Under the pieces are notes generated by a model, which saw nothing but the letters and a program-made list of their open reading frames with translations, did no database searches and had not been told where the DNA came from. From contig JANFOG010000002.1 of assembly GCA_024336345.1 (NCBI GenBank), forward strand, positions 310,001 to 374,000: a stretch of 64,000 bases of DNA, given 5' to 3'. This stretch comes from Mariannaea sp. PMI_226 (taxonomy: Eukaryota > Ascomycota > Sordariomycetes > Hypocreales > Nectriaceae). Made by a program: the position numbers and the translations under genes. Shown piece by piece: positions 43,469 through 54,998 of this stretch; position 1 is the first letter of the stretch, and every line of letters begins with the position of its first letter.

Positions 43469-44458
43469 CTAATCGAAAATGTGACCGCATTCGCAGCAAA
43501 CATAGAACAATTTCTGAAGCCTGGGTCAGAAAATGGATGGATAGAGGCAAATAGAGCCAAGGGAACATACCATGCCGGTTTCGGCGCTTCGCTGCTGAGA
43601 CTGGAAGAAGACGGCTTCTTCATGCTTGCAGTTGGGGCAAGTCTTGTTGGATCGCGGAAGCTGTTGCACAACAAGAGAAGGGAACTTTGTCAGCCAGAAC
43701 CATATGGAAAGCGGGAACAGACGAAATCCAAATGAGGTGAGCTTCGCTTGAGGCTGCAACGGGGATTGACGCTTTAATGATATAAAAGCAAAGAAAATCC
43801 GAACTGCGACCAGGGCCTAATTCAAAGCTGCTACTGTTGACAGGGAATAGCCATGAGCATGTGCCAGTAGAATCTGATGATACCAAAAAGTGTGCGCGTT
43901 GGACCTGTAGTTGAAGTGTCTGTGCTGATAACAATAGTTGAGAGTCGATCAGATGTCGACAATCATGGCTCCATCGTCAGCCGTGTCGCCATCGGTTGAG
44001 GTGTCGCTTTCTTCGTCATATTCGGCAGAAGGATCCTGACAGTAGGGTAAAACAAACTGGCACATGCCCATGCTCTCCTTCTTGGCATCGGAGTTGTCCT
44101 TGGGGGTGGCGACCATGAGTTTGTCGCAAGGTTCGAGGCAGGTGTTGCAGTAAATGACCCCGCCACAGGCGAGACAGAGAATGGGTGCAAGGTCACTAAC
44201 CGTTGGATCAGAGCCGACATCCTGGGTGACACCAGCGGTCTCGCCAGCAGAATTGTTCAGCACGTTACGGAAGACGCAGGTAGACTGGGCCTCCTCGGTG
44301 TACTGGCAGGTTCGGCAGGTGAACTGCAACTTGTGTGAATCCTCGTCTTCCTTGGGGTAAAGCATGTTGGAGCATTCGGAGCAGAATCGGAAGGTGATCT
44401 GTTCGAGGTTCTTCTCGCCGGAGGCCTCGTAGGAGGTGGTGGACTGGGGAGTGGCCAT
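43469..44458 (-). CDS. RPB9: RNA polymerase II subunit Rpb9
   Basis: Model complement(join(43469..43513,43571..43660,44201..44458)), 130 aa. The N-terminal zinc ribbon is in exon 1 (FCSECSNMLYPKED..FTCRTCQY), the linker ends in QDVGSDPT, and exons 2-3 give LPRSNKTCPNCKHEEAVFFQSQQRSAETGM joined to KLFYVCCECGHIFD, the TFIIS-like second ribbon with the QSQQRSADE-type motif. Rpb9 supports start-site choice, elongation fidelity and transcript cleavage. The first intron is 540 nt, far longer than the others here, and contains an open, codon-biased continuation of exon 1 (listed separately). Without splicing the second ribbon is lost. Confidence 0.95.
43949..44200 (-). other. Open alternative C-terminus inside RPB9 intron 1
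   Basis: If the GTTAGT donor after exon 1 is not used, the frame stays open for 83 more codons to TGA at 43949-43951, giving a 169-residue isoform. About two thirds of the codons end in G or C, like the exons. The extension contains CLACGGVIYCNTCLEPC (C-x2-C-x6-C-x2-C, then a further Cys) and an acidic tail (EYDEESDTSTDGDTADDG). Chance opening with such codon use is unlikely. It may be a retained-intron isoform or an alternative last exon. Confidence 0.5.
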
Positions 44459-47004
44459 GATTTGCGATTTCGAGTTGAGGGAGGTTTGGCGATGTGGAAA
44501 TCGGAGAGCGGAGTCCGTAGACAGTGAGGGAAAGAGGAGATGAAGATGCGAAAATGGATGAATTTACAAGGTGCAAATACGAAAATGTAAAATGCGGTGC
44601 TTGTAAAGTCGACAAAAGTTGGATGGATGGATGTTGGTGCGAGAGGAGGATTGCGACGCGATGGAGAAGAAAGGAAGTGGAAGGAATCCAGTAACGGGCG
44701 GCTGTCAAAGCGCCTGAGAGTACGGAGTACCACTAACTTTTTTTTGGGGGAGGGGGGGAAGACGGCGTTCCAGATTCGCCTCTGTGCTGGTGCTGGTGGG
44801 GGCGAGAGGGAGAGAGAGAAATGCTAACTTGGGTGTCGAGCTGCTTCAGCCCTACTCCGTGAGGTGTGATAATTATTTGTTGCTTGACTGTTTTCAAGCA
44901 GGTTTGCTTGTTTTTGCTTGTGTGAGAAAGGTGAAGGAGACTGAAGAGAGAGCAATGGTTTCTGCCTGGGGCATGTACCTTAGTTTGATATGAAGAGAAG
45001 AAGGAGACGTCCAAGTTGGGAAGGGGAATAGTAAGGTATTTTATTTGGCACTTGGAGGTATAGTTAGGCAAAGTCAGGATTCGGTTTGCCAGGATGGCCT
45101 CGCGGTCAGAACGGCCTCGTGTGGTCGCAGGTGGTCTTCACTGTTCTCTCGGATTCGCTGTTGCGTGGCAAGGCGCAAGGCAGGGCGATGACTTGGCCAC
45201 CTGTTACTGCGTACTTTGTACGGTGAGGTAAACAATGACACAGCCTGCTATAAGATTGGTGCCACTTGGTGACTCATTTCCGCCAACGGGAGGTTCTCTT
45301 GTCCTCTCTGGAAGGCGTGTTCGCTTGAACGCCAGCATTTGTTCGACAGAGAGTGCCGTGAATTACATGCACCCCTATGTACCTACTTTTAGATGGCTAA
45401 AGTGAACATGTTTCAAGAAACCAAGGTTGTTGTACGTTCCCGACACTTCATCAAGAAGATCAAGTGACTGATGAGTATGTTATTGTGACTCGGCTCTAAA
45501 TGATAATCCTGAGCGAGTAGGTAGGTAGCGCTGTAGCAATACCTAATAGCCAGATCAACGGGGCCATATTCTAGCATTTACTACATAGTCCAAAAGTCGC
45601 TCTTTCAAGTTTCATTAAATGACACACGAGAAGCGAAGAGATGAAGCAATACGTTAGTAGAATATTCTCGACTCTACGCATGGGTTCTTCACTGGAACGT
45701 GTTTTTGCATACTTCCGTGAATCGTCAAGTAAACTACCCGACCTAAGGGCGCGGTGGAGGGTGACAAGTGATGATGCGCCCACGAGGCCTCTTCATCAAA
45801 CGCGCAAATAAATGAGCGCGTTCAGTTCACAAGATCAAACGGACTCCCAAGAAAGCAAAAGCAAGGGACAGGGTACGAACTCCAACCAGCAGGAACAAGC
45901 CCACACGTGCGGACGATCCGTTCATTATGCATCACCATGTGGCCGGCTATCTCTCTCAATGCAACAACTTCGGTATTGCAACTTCCATCGCGGTGCCATC
46001 TGGCCCTGGATACCTGTTTCACGCGCATTCCTGATATCTCTAGCTCTCGAAAGGTAAGAGCTGAAGATGCAGTTGAGTTATAAGGTAGTCATGAATGGAC
46101 CATCCGATGTCACATCATCCACGGGCCGAGTGCATGTTCAGGCATCAGTACAGCATCGTGATGATGTGTGGCAGCAAGTCATCTCGACCCCTGCATATCA
46201 TGCACCGAATGTGTGTGCCCCATGACCTCTGAAAAGGCCGGCAACCACCGATGAGATATGTCTCAGTCGCTTGACCATCCAGGGTCGCTGTTGAAGGGAC
46301 TCATGTACAACAACTCGCTGTCGCCAATGACGCACGAGCTGGCTGGCTGGCTCAGGCAGGGTTGGGCTTGAAAAAGCGATTCATCAGTCAGTGTGTGGCC
46401 ATTGACGAATGATGCGAATCGAGGTTTATTCCTCGACCAGCAACGCGAACCCCATAGACAGCGAGTTCAATTTAAGGAACACCTCCCGGAAGCCAATGTA
46501 CTACACCCGAATTGCACCGATAGACCAGCAATCCAAACGGTTTTCCTCCTCTCCCCCACAAGCCAACATCTGGCTCTAATTCTCGACCCCGCCCACCGTG
46601 CCAGGCGCATTTGAGGGGTTGACCCCGGGGGCGCTGCGCATCACTGATGGTTGGCTGATTACTGGTTTAGTCAGAAGAGATGGTGGGCGGCTGGCACGTC
46701 ATCGCTCCTCGTTACCGGCCAGCTTACAGACTAGACGGGACCAGGCCAAGGTCCTGAAGCTTCTCTCTCCACAATTGCTTCCCGTTGCTTTCTGCTTCCA
46801 CCTCTTCTTTACCCCCACAACACAACACCAACACCATTCCTACCCTCTCCTTTCTTTCTGCTGAGATCTATCGATAGTGTACGATTGCGCTGTTTGTGGA
46901 ATTACCATCAGACAGGATACTGCCCTGCCTTGTCTGGATTATCTCTCGTGCATTGCTCTTATATCCTTTGTTGACTTTTACCTATTCCCATCTTCATAGC
47001 AACC
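44459..47004. other. 2.5-kb intergenic region between RPB9 and ESS1
   Basis: No gene supported. It contains promoters of both divergent genes; the last 200 bp before ESS1 are CT/CA-rich (ACAACACAACACCAACACC near 46818), typical of a transcription start region. Short ORFs lack coding character. Confidence 0.5.
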
Positions 47005-47829
47005 ATGGTAAGGCCCCCCCCGCTTCAACACAACCACTTCGGCCACCAAACACAGCTCAACATAACAATGCATTGCGAATAACCCTACAGCGGACTCGGC
47101 TTTCTGGCTTCTCTACTTGCACACTTTGAATCTCTACTGACCTTGTTCCAACATAGGCTGAGACAGGCCTTCCCTCTGGCTGGGAGGTACGACTTTCCAA
47201 CTCAAAGGGCCTTCCCTACTACTTCAACGCCGACGAGAAAATCTCCCGATGGGAACCACCCGCGGGCACCGACACCGAGAAGCTCAAGGTATATATGGCT
47301 ACCTATCATAGCGTCGGCACTCGCGCTGGTGAGGTCCCCGATTCAACCGACGGAAAGATTCGCGCCGCCCATCTCTTGATCAAGCACCGCGACAGTCGAC
47401 GACCGAGCAGCTGGCGAGAGGTATAACCCCCTCCCCCAAAGAAGACAAAAAATGGTAGCTGGAACGAGATCCTAATTCTTGCTGCCCTACAGGCTGAGAT
47501 TACACGCACCAAGGAAGAAGCTAGAGAAATTCTCGAGCGCCACCACGAGCAAATCAAAGCAGGCACCAGCCTTGGCGACATCGCCTCCACCGAGTCCGAT
47601 TGTTCATCTGCCCGCAAGCGCGGCGACCTGGGCTATTTCAGCAAAGGTGATATGCAAAAGGAGTTTGAGGACGCAGCCTTCGGCCTTCAGCCTGGCCAAG
47701 TGAGCGGCATCGTGGAGACGGCGAGTGGTCTCCATCTGATTGAACGGTACGTCCTCTTTTCCGCTTGTGCTGACACTACATCTTTGCCATATCTCGAACT
47801 TATCTAACTTGAAAATCAGTTTGGCTTAA
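47005..47829 (+). CDS. ESS1: Pin1/Ess1-type peptidyl-prolyl cis-trans isomerase
   Basis: Model join(47005..47007,47157..47420,47493..47746,47820..47829), 176 aa, introns 149, 72 and 73 nt. Exon 1 is the ATG alone. The WW domain (residues 6-36; GLPSGWEVRLSNSKGLPYYFNADEKISRWEPP) binds phospho-Ser/Thr-Pro, and the parvulin domain (about 62-176; KIRAAHLLIKHRDSRRPSSWRE..SDCSSARKRGDLGYFSKGDMQKEFEDAAFGL..GLHLIERLA) isomerises the bond. The basic KHRDSRR patch and Cys of SDCSSA are the family phosphate-binding and active-site residues. The classical target is the RNA polymerase II C-terminal tail. The last exon adds only R-L-A and the stop. Confidence 0.95.
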
Positions 47830-48482
47830 TATGACAAATGGGAAGATAGGTTGAGTTGTGGGTGCCTGGAGGTGTTGGCGCGGTCGTTGATATCCCGAAA
47901 AGTATGACTGACGAGGCTGTTGAATTTTGGGCCTGTCCATGTCAAACATATATAGTAAATACAACATCTTGGTTGCCAAATATTTGATCAACTAAGGGTT
48001 TTTCTTGTTTTCATTACTGTCAGCCCATCTCTTCAAAGCTCAACAACCCAAACCTGGAGCTCTAGTGAGGACGGGGATAGTACATGTTATGCTCATTTTT
48101 ACTCATAGCTAAATATAGGATCAATGTGATTGTTCCTCCAATCTTGAAGTCCCCCTTGCCATTGGGGGCGGTTATCGTATACATGGTAGACGAAAATAGT
48201 TGAAATATACTGCAGTGGAACTACTAAACTGAGCTTGAAGAAAGGCAATGTTCCTAAGTGCTTGTTTGTGTCGTATCTATTAAGCTACATTTATTATTCA
48301 AGCCAATCGAAACTTCTTGTAGATGATTCGTATACAAATTAGCCATGCTTGTTTACACCCCTCATATCCTAAGGAGGTATGATTGTGTACACAGTCTCTG
48401 TTCGGGTTTCTATACTCGTCGGGGATCTGTACTGCCGATATCTAGTTTCCAACCTCTTCAAACTGTAGCAAGCTTGTCTACA
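47830..48482. other. Convergent 3' region between ESS1 and the LrgAB-like gene
   Basis: AT-rich; no gene supported. Confidence 0.55.
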
Positions 48483-50460
48483 TCAGCGCATTGCGAGCCC
48501 AATAACCACGCTACGAAATGGCTCTACCGTCGTGAAAACGACAGTCATGATGCCAAACACGGTCATTGATAGAGCAGCATATGGGGCTGACCGATTCCTC
48601 GTCTCGTAGAGATAAGAGACACCCATCGCAGCCCCGTTGATGCCAATCGCGATGCCGGCGGCGATGGTCACAGGACTATCTTCGCAGGTAAACTGGGTTG
48701 GATCAACCTTTGAGTAGTCCCTTTCGTCTTGAATCGCGTGCTCCGGAGTCTCAACGAATTTGTCATCCCCCTTCATCCCTAGTTTTCTTAGTGCAAATGG
48801 GTACACGAGTTGCCCAAGTATGCCATTGCTCACCACTAGCGCCGCGTTTGCGCCCAAGTTTCCGCCCACAGCTTCAATCGCTGGCTTCGCGAGGGCCAGG
48901 GTCGTACTCCGAGCTGAAAATGACAGAGCTTCGGGGGTTTTGAGGCCGATAATACGACCGGAGAGAACGGAGAGAAACACACTTCCCGCAGCCGAGAGTG
49001 TAGAGATGAGGATGGTGAACAGGCCGGCTATGCTGAAAACTCGGCCTTGGTATTCATACAACTTAAAGCCCCATATTACGATGCCGCATTCTAGGATGGA
49101 GAGAGCTGCGTCGCCAGCGCCAAACCAAGATGAAGCGTGAGATGGAAGCGACTTTGAAGTCACTGCAGCCGTCCAGAGTGTATAAAGTGGTGTACCGCCG
49201 CTGAAGATATCCAGAATCTCTGACAGTGGCTGATAAGTGTACGCAACTGCTTTTAATCTCAAGTATGTCGTCATGAGAAGCGTGGTCATCAGTACTGGGT
49301 TCATGAGAGTCACTGCTGCACTTTTAAATCTCAGCGGTAGACACCTACAGTGTGCTCTGTGGAATCCCCGATGTAGGCAAGTGGTTAAGATCCAAACGAA
49401 CCAGAGGACGGAGCCGTCTAGGATACGATGTTCCTTGAAAGCTGCGGCGACAGGCGTACCGACTGCGAATATACAAAAGAAAGAAGCTAGAAGGGGGAAA
49501 GCAGAGACAAACCAAGTCCATAGTGAGAAATCTTGGGTCGTACAGCTCCTGATTCCATCTACAGATGCCTGTCGAGCAGTGTCTGCGAAGCAAGACCCAA
49601 CTTCGGGGCTGGGGTTTGAACTTCTCCAGCTTTTTTCACCGTCACTAATTGCAACGCCTGTGACATACTGGATTATAGATTTAAGCGATGGGTGAACTTT
49701 CGTTGAGAATGGTGTTCCAGTGAAACGGCGATGATAAGACTGTCGAAGAGATCGGCTAGAATGGCACATTGCGAGGGTCATGATGAGGAGCGAGATAGCG
49801 AAGACTAATGTCCAGGATGCGATGTTGGTGATCACTACTTTTCTGATTAGCTAGCTCTTCAATATCAGAGGATAGAAATGCAAACCAAAATTGCCAATGA
49901 TTCTACCAATGTCGTGGCTTTCCAAAATTTGCTCCTTATTGAGCATAATGAGAGGAATGGGAAATCCAAGGCCAAGATGTGAATTAATAAAGTCAATCTG
50001 ATGATGAGTTTAGCGATAGGTTTCATGTGAAGCTTCCGGATCTTATCACTTTTGGTTTGCCGTATTCTAGATACTTTTCGTTGACGGTTGCCGACCAGAT
50101 GCCCAGGCTCGTCATGATCACGAAAATCAAGGCCATCCCGCAGATGGAGGAGAAGAACTCGAGCTTTGCAGGAGCAAATGCTTGACTCAAACCCCAGACG
50201 GTGAGCTCGCTAAGGAGGTATATGAAGATAATCCATAGAAAATCTAGACCCTTGCCAGCGACAGTTGTTAGTCGTTTCCTCCAGACTGACTGGTTGGCCA
50301 TGATTCTGGTGTCTCGGCTGTGTTGAAACAGCACCGCGGCACACCATGACCTGAGCTGAGCAAGATTGGAGATGGCGAGACAAAAGAATTCATAAGGATG
50401 TCTGAGACAGCAAAGCAGACAGCGGAGGATTTCAACAACATTGATGCCAGAAGGAGCCAT
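48483..50460 (-). CDS. LrgA-LrgB fusion membrane protein
   Basis: Model complement(join(48483..49837,49886..49997,50050..50460)), 625 aa, introns 48 and 52 nt. Exon 1 (ATG 50460) is LrgA/CidA-like with several membrane helices (GLDFLWIIFIYLLSELTVW..); exon 2 gives IDFINSHLGLGFPIPLIMLN, the LrgA end; exon 3 has LrgB features: MNPVLMTTLLM, FSGGTPLYTLW, the SFSARSTTLALAKPAIEAVGGNLGANAALVVSNGILGQLV segment, and further helices. Bacterial LrgAB/CidAB modulate murein hydrolases and pyruvate transport; the plant fusion PLGG1 is the plastid glycolate/glycerate carrier. An organic-acid transport role is the best guess. Frame upstream of 50460 has no ATG. Confidence 0.87.
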
Positions 50461-52605
50461 TGTGCGACGAGACCCCGAGGCAACACAGCTAGCAGAGCAG
50501 TGGTGGACAACAGATAGGCCTCGAGATGGTAACAACTAGGTTTGTCTTCGTCCTTGATTGAAGAGAAATCAGTTACACAAATTATTGTATGAGAAAGAAA
50601 GGAAAGAAAGGAAAGAAAGAAAAGAAAAGAAAAGTATAGGGCTCTGAAGGGTTTGGGCTTCAGGAGAAGAGCAACTGAGATGTATAAGGACTAGGAGGAT
50701 GAATTGCCGACTGGGATTCGAGAACGCAGGATACGGTGATGTAGAGGCTAATTCCCTCTGAACCCAAAGGAGCAGCATGAAATAGAAAACAATACAAGTG
50801 GCAAGCACTGCGGGCGGCAGCTGGCAGAGGCTGGCCGTTTCATCCTGTTCTGTTCCAAATCCATTTCCCAAATTGAGGACGAATGTAGGATGCCGTCTTA
50901 CTGTTCGGAAAAGAGCTGTGCGTTTACAAGAGGGTAAATGACTCCCGCCTAATCCCAAAGAATGAAAGGATATAGGAGTATGGAAAAAAGTACAATTGGT
51001 CAACTCCGCCAAGGTAAGCTGTGGTGTCTGCTTTGTAAGAAGGAGGCGGGAGACCGTCGGAGACGGGATTATGGATGGCCCATCGAGAGTTCCCAGCTGG
51101 CCCATGTACATGGCTGTTTCAAGGTTTCTATTTAGATACATTACATTTATATTGATGAGTGATATAATGGTCTGTAGACTTGTGCCTTCATCAAGTCTGC
51201 ACTTGTTGTACCCGATCTTCTGGGACAGTCAGCTGGTTTTGGAAAGCGGGAGAGCAAACAACATGAAGCCTCTAAATAGAATTCTCGTGCTGGAAGTTAG
51301 GCCATCCTCGCACCGGGACGACACACTGGGACACGGCAGTGAATATTTCCCGGAGTTGAAGTGCGACAAGGCGAGATCAGTTCAAACACAGAACCTGCTG
51401 AAAGTATGCTTGTGGTTGGCTTTTCTCCCCGTTGTTCTTTGTCACTGGAACTATTGTTTGAGGATGGATGATTTATAGCTAGCTAGAAGCCCAAGGATAA
51501 GTCTATAGCCCCTGGGATACGACGTTTATGTTGGGGAACGTATGACGAGTTGCAAACAAAGAGACAAGGGAGGGTGAGAGGGAGAGGGCGATAGAAGACG
51601 GGATCAAGGCTGAAGATGATGTCTGTGTCCTTGCTATGAGGGCATAGTTATGACTACCTACATGCATTAGGTGAATATTTTTCAGCACCGCTGGGTTGAA
51701 GATGTTCCAAAATATACAAAATGCAATTTATACAGTAATCTGCAAATATTGAGAGGAACGCAATTGACGAAAGTCTTTCATTCGGCCTCGATTCAATCCT
51801 CGATGAGGGAATTCAGTCGAGGTGGCTATGCTGCCTAGTATTACAGTTGGTGGTTACTAAGTGGAAGCGTTAGTGGAAAAGTGGACTCACTGCACCCACT
51901 GCAGCTGTCGCAGGACGAAGTCGCAGGGCTTGACACGGGCATTACTGCACTGTACACGACCGCTAATGCTGCTATCGGACCTGAAAATAAAAAACCCCTG
52001 GCTAATCATAGCCGAACGGACAATGGGCAACTAACGGCGGGAGTCGACCGGTACCTGACTGACCGCCCCGCCATTGGAGACCTGAACATCCATACTTTGC
52101 TGCTAACTCAGCTCGTCAACTCGAGTGCGAATGCTCAAATCTGGCTTCGTTCATTATAAGCGAAACACGCAAATCAGTGTCCTGTCATCTGCCGTTGTCC
52201 ACTTTTGGTGCGCTACTCTCACTTCTGAACTATTATTTAGACAAGGGTATGATACTGACCTGATAGATCGGCTCGCTGCTTTCCCGTGCTCTGTCACTTC
52301 GTTTGCTTGGCCCGTCTGGATAATATCCCGTCCCCCCAACCAGCATCCAAAGCTCCCCAGAACAGAGGAGGGCCAACCTCTGTCTCATACTAGACTGGTT
52401 GGCCATTCTGCTCCTTTCGCGTTTTTGCATTACTGAGACAAATCTTGGAGAACTCAGCGCCTGGAAACTGTACCTTGATCTGCGTTCCAGGATCTCTCGA
52501 GTTGGAAGCGTTGTGTAACGTCGAACACGAACCCCGGGAGGAGCATCCCACCGTTTGGCAGGAAAACAAAACGAAAACGCCACCTCGCTATTTCACAGGC
52601 CTACA
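50461..52605. other. 2.1-kb intergenic region
   Basis: Divergent promoters of the LrgAB-like and HAUS3-like genes. A purine simple repeat lies at 50592-50634. Longer ORFs here start at non-ATG codons and show no family. Confidence 0.5.
50592..50634. repeat. (GAAA)n/(GGAAA)n simple repeat
   Basis: Low-complexity AAAG/AAAGG tandem units on the plus strand, about 43 bp. Confidence 0.75.
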
Positions 52606-54492
52606 ATGGATATCAACCCTAGCGACCATGCAGAGACCCTGCTGCTCAAGGCCGCCCGCGCGTACGGCGTCAATGTTACCAGAGACAACGTACTGCAGGC
52701 CCTAGCTGATCCGGATCACGGCACAGCGCTCGTCGAATGGGCGAATACCCACCTTGCATCCGATAATCTCTTGACGGCTGATGATTTGGCATTGTAAGTA
52801 GAAGCGTGTCTCGGAGGCACCGTCTTCTTTGGAAGAGTGTGTGACCCTACATCTCGTGCTGACCCCTGCTGTGTTAGATATACGGTTCTTGACAAGACCG
52901 GCCAGGTTGACAAGTTGGCTGATACACATGATTTGGGGGAGGTACAGGCAGTCAACGAGGACGATATTAGAGCTGCCATTGAAGAACTCAACCGCTCCAC
53001 AGCCACAATCTCCAAGCAGACCGAAACACTGCGCCAGCAACAGGATGCACTTTCGCGCCTCGTGAAGAAGCGCGGTGAAAATGAGGCTCAGCGTCGGGAC
53101 CTGGAATCAGACCGGCTACGCAGATCAGAGACTGAGCGAAAGAGCCTCGCAGCTCAGGTAACAGGGTGGCCCCGCTCCAATAATCAGTAGGAGGTCGCCC
53201 CTAGACTGACAAGGCATCACAGGTGGAAGACATGTCACAAAGTCTTGGCTATCGAGTGACCGACTTGGAGCAGCAAGGAAAGGATGCTAGAACCGCCCTT
53301 AATGAGACAGTCGACAGCGTCTTCTACGCCGATGACAAGCTTCTCTCTAGCCTACAGAAACTTGGCTGGGAGCTTGACCAACAAGACCCAGAGGAACAAC
53401 AGACCGTAGAGAAGCTGCGCGAGATCTGCATGCGGTATTGTTCCCTGCAAATATTTCACGTTTCATCGCTAATCAACTCCAATAGATTGATTAAAACTAC
53501 GGTTGAAACACTCCGCACCCGACTCGACAGGATCTATCTCGATGCTCTAGTTGCTGCTGAACGCTCAGGAACGAGCAAGTCTGCGGGCAGAGCCGATGTC
53601 AAAGCTCTCGAAGAAGAGCTTGAGTCGCTCTACTCCGAAATCCTACCCGTTGCCCAGATGTCTACTGAGCAGGAATATCTTGAGCCCGCATTGAAATCTA
53701 TCGATTCACAGAGTGGGCAGAGCCTGCGTCGTTCGGCCAAAGCAATTACATATGTTCGTCAGACCCTTTTTATTTGATCCCGATGCTTTCTTTTCCTGGA
53801 AACCGTACTGACTGGCTACGTAGGTCAACGAATGTCTAGATTATATGCTTGACAGGATGGATCTTCTCTCAGATCGTGTGGAAACATTCAACTCTCATCA
53901 AAACGCAACGTCATCCATCATCTCAACCGCAAGAAGCGAAATCTCAGCCCCAACCCCCACCATCAACAAGCCTGCCAAACAGGCTGTTCCCGCTTCGCCT
54001 GTGCGCAGACAATCACCTGTTAGAATGCGCTCGAATACTACAGGCAACTCTGGAAACTTTCGCCGCAATCGCAGGCGTTCATCCGGGATCCAGGACGAGC
54101 CCGCTATCGAAGCCCTGTTGCGCAACCTGGCACTCACCCTGCCGCCAGTGGAAGACGCTACTGCGAGCGAACAGGCTCTTGAGTTAGCCAAGGCCGTTGC
54201 TGAACGCTCGCAGAAGGTAGACGACATGGCAAGAAGCGCTCAGGAGACTTTTGAGTCTACCACGGTCACGAAACTAGACGATGTCCGCCTGGCCGTCCAG
54301 CTCCTGCGCGACAGCATCCTGGCCGAGAGTCCCTATGGTGAGATCAACATGGTAGACCCGGAGATCGAGGGGTCGATTCAAGTGCTGGGCCAAGAGGTGG
54401 AGAAGGCGAAAGAAAAACTCGGCAAGGTGGAAATCAAGAGGGGAGCCAAGAGCGTCAAGAAGGACGAGTTTGTCCAACGCTGGGCTTCATGA
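52606..54492 (+). CDS. Augmin subunit HAUS3-like coiled-coil protein
   Basis: Model join(52606..52793,52878..53157,53223..53434,53486..53753,53824..54492), 538 aa, introns 84, 65, 51 and 70 nt. The N-terminal 75 residues (..ALVEWANTHLASDNLLTADDLALYTVLDKTGQ) resemble the HAUS3 start, where a W-F/W-x..N.LS..EL.AF..L..SG pattern precedes long coiled coils. The rest is helical and heptad-rich (RAAIEELNRSTATISKQTETLRQQQDAL, many QQ/LE/LR), with a disordered basic stretch near residue 360. Augmin (HAUS) nucleates microtubules from existing microtubules and is present in some filamentous fungi but lost in yeasts. Intron 3 is a multiple of three, so retention would keep frame. Assignment is by pattern only. 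Confidence 0.6.
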
Positions 54493-54998
54493 TAATCTCA
54501 TATTGTCTATACTGTTTGTAGTATCACCGAGTAGGATCGAGGGGCGATGGTCACCTGGTAATTGAATAGTGAGAGTAATAAAAAGAAATAAAGTTAGCTT
54601 CTAAATAAAAATCGTACACGCCTGTATTATGGAATGGTCTAGTTGAATGCACATCTATGTATGTTTTGTGTTGTTTTTTGCGCGAGTCCAAATGGAAGGA
54701 AGGGAGAAACCAGCCATTTTCTCGCAATCGATGCCATACTTCTATAATTTCGACCGTAAAGTGCCAGCCCATACTGCTGGTCGGTATGCCTGGTTCCAAA
54801 ATATGTATGGGATCCCAATTGCCGTGGTTATTTCGTCTTGCTGCGTGGGAAGTGGGTAATTGGCCCCAGGGGCTAATCTTTGCATCCTCGCCTGCTGGAT
54901 GCGATCAACAAGCCGCACCAGCCTGCCCAGTCCCCTCGTATTCGATGATTGCGTTGGTGTATGCAACGCAAATTTCTTGTCCCAGGTCTGACCGGGCA
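54493..54998. other. Convergent 3' region between HAUS3-like and FAD1 genes
   Basis: No gene supported; AT-rich near 54560-54620. Confidence 0.5.

Noticed and set aside
53435..53485. Reading through HAUS3-like intron 3 as coding
   Set aside because: The 51-nt segment is in frame and open, but it has a clear donor, a CGCTAATCAA branch site and AG acceptor, and breaks a heptad region, so it is treated as an intron.
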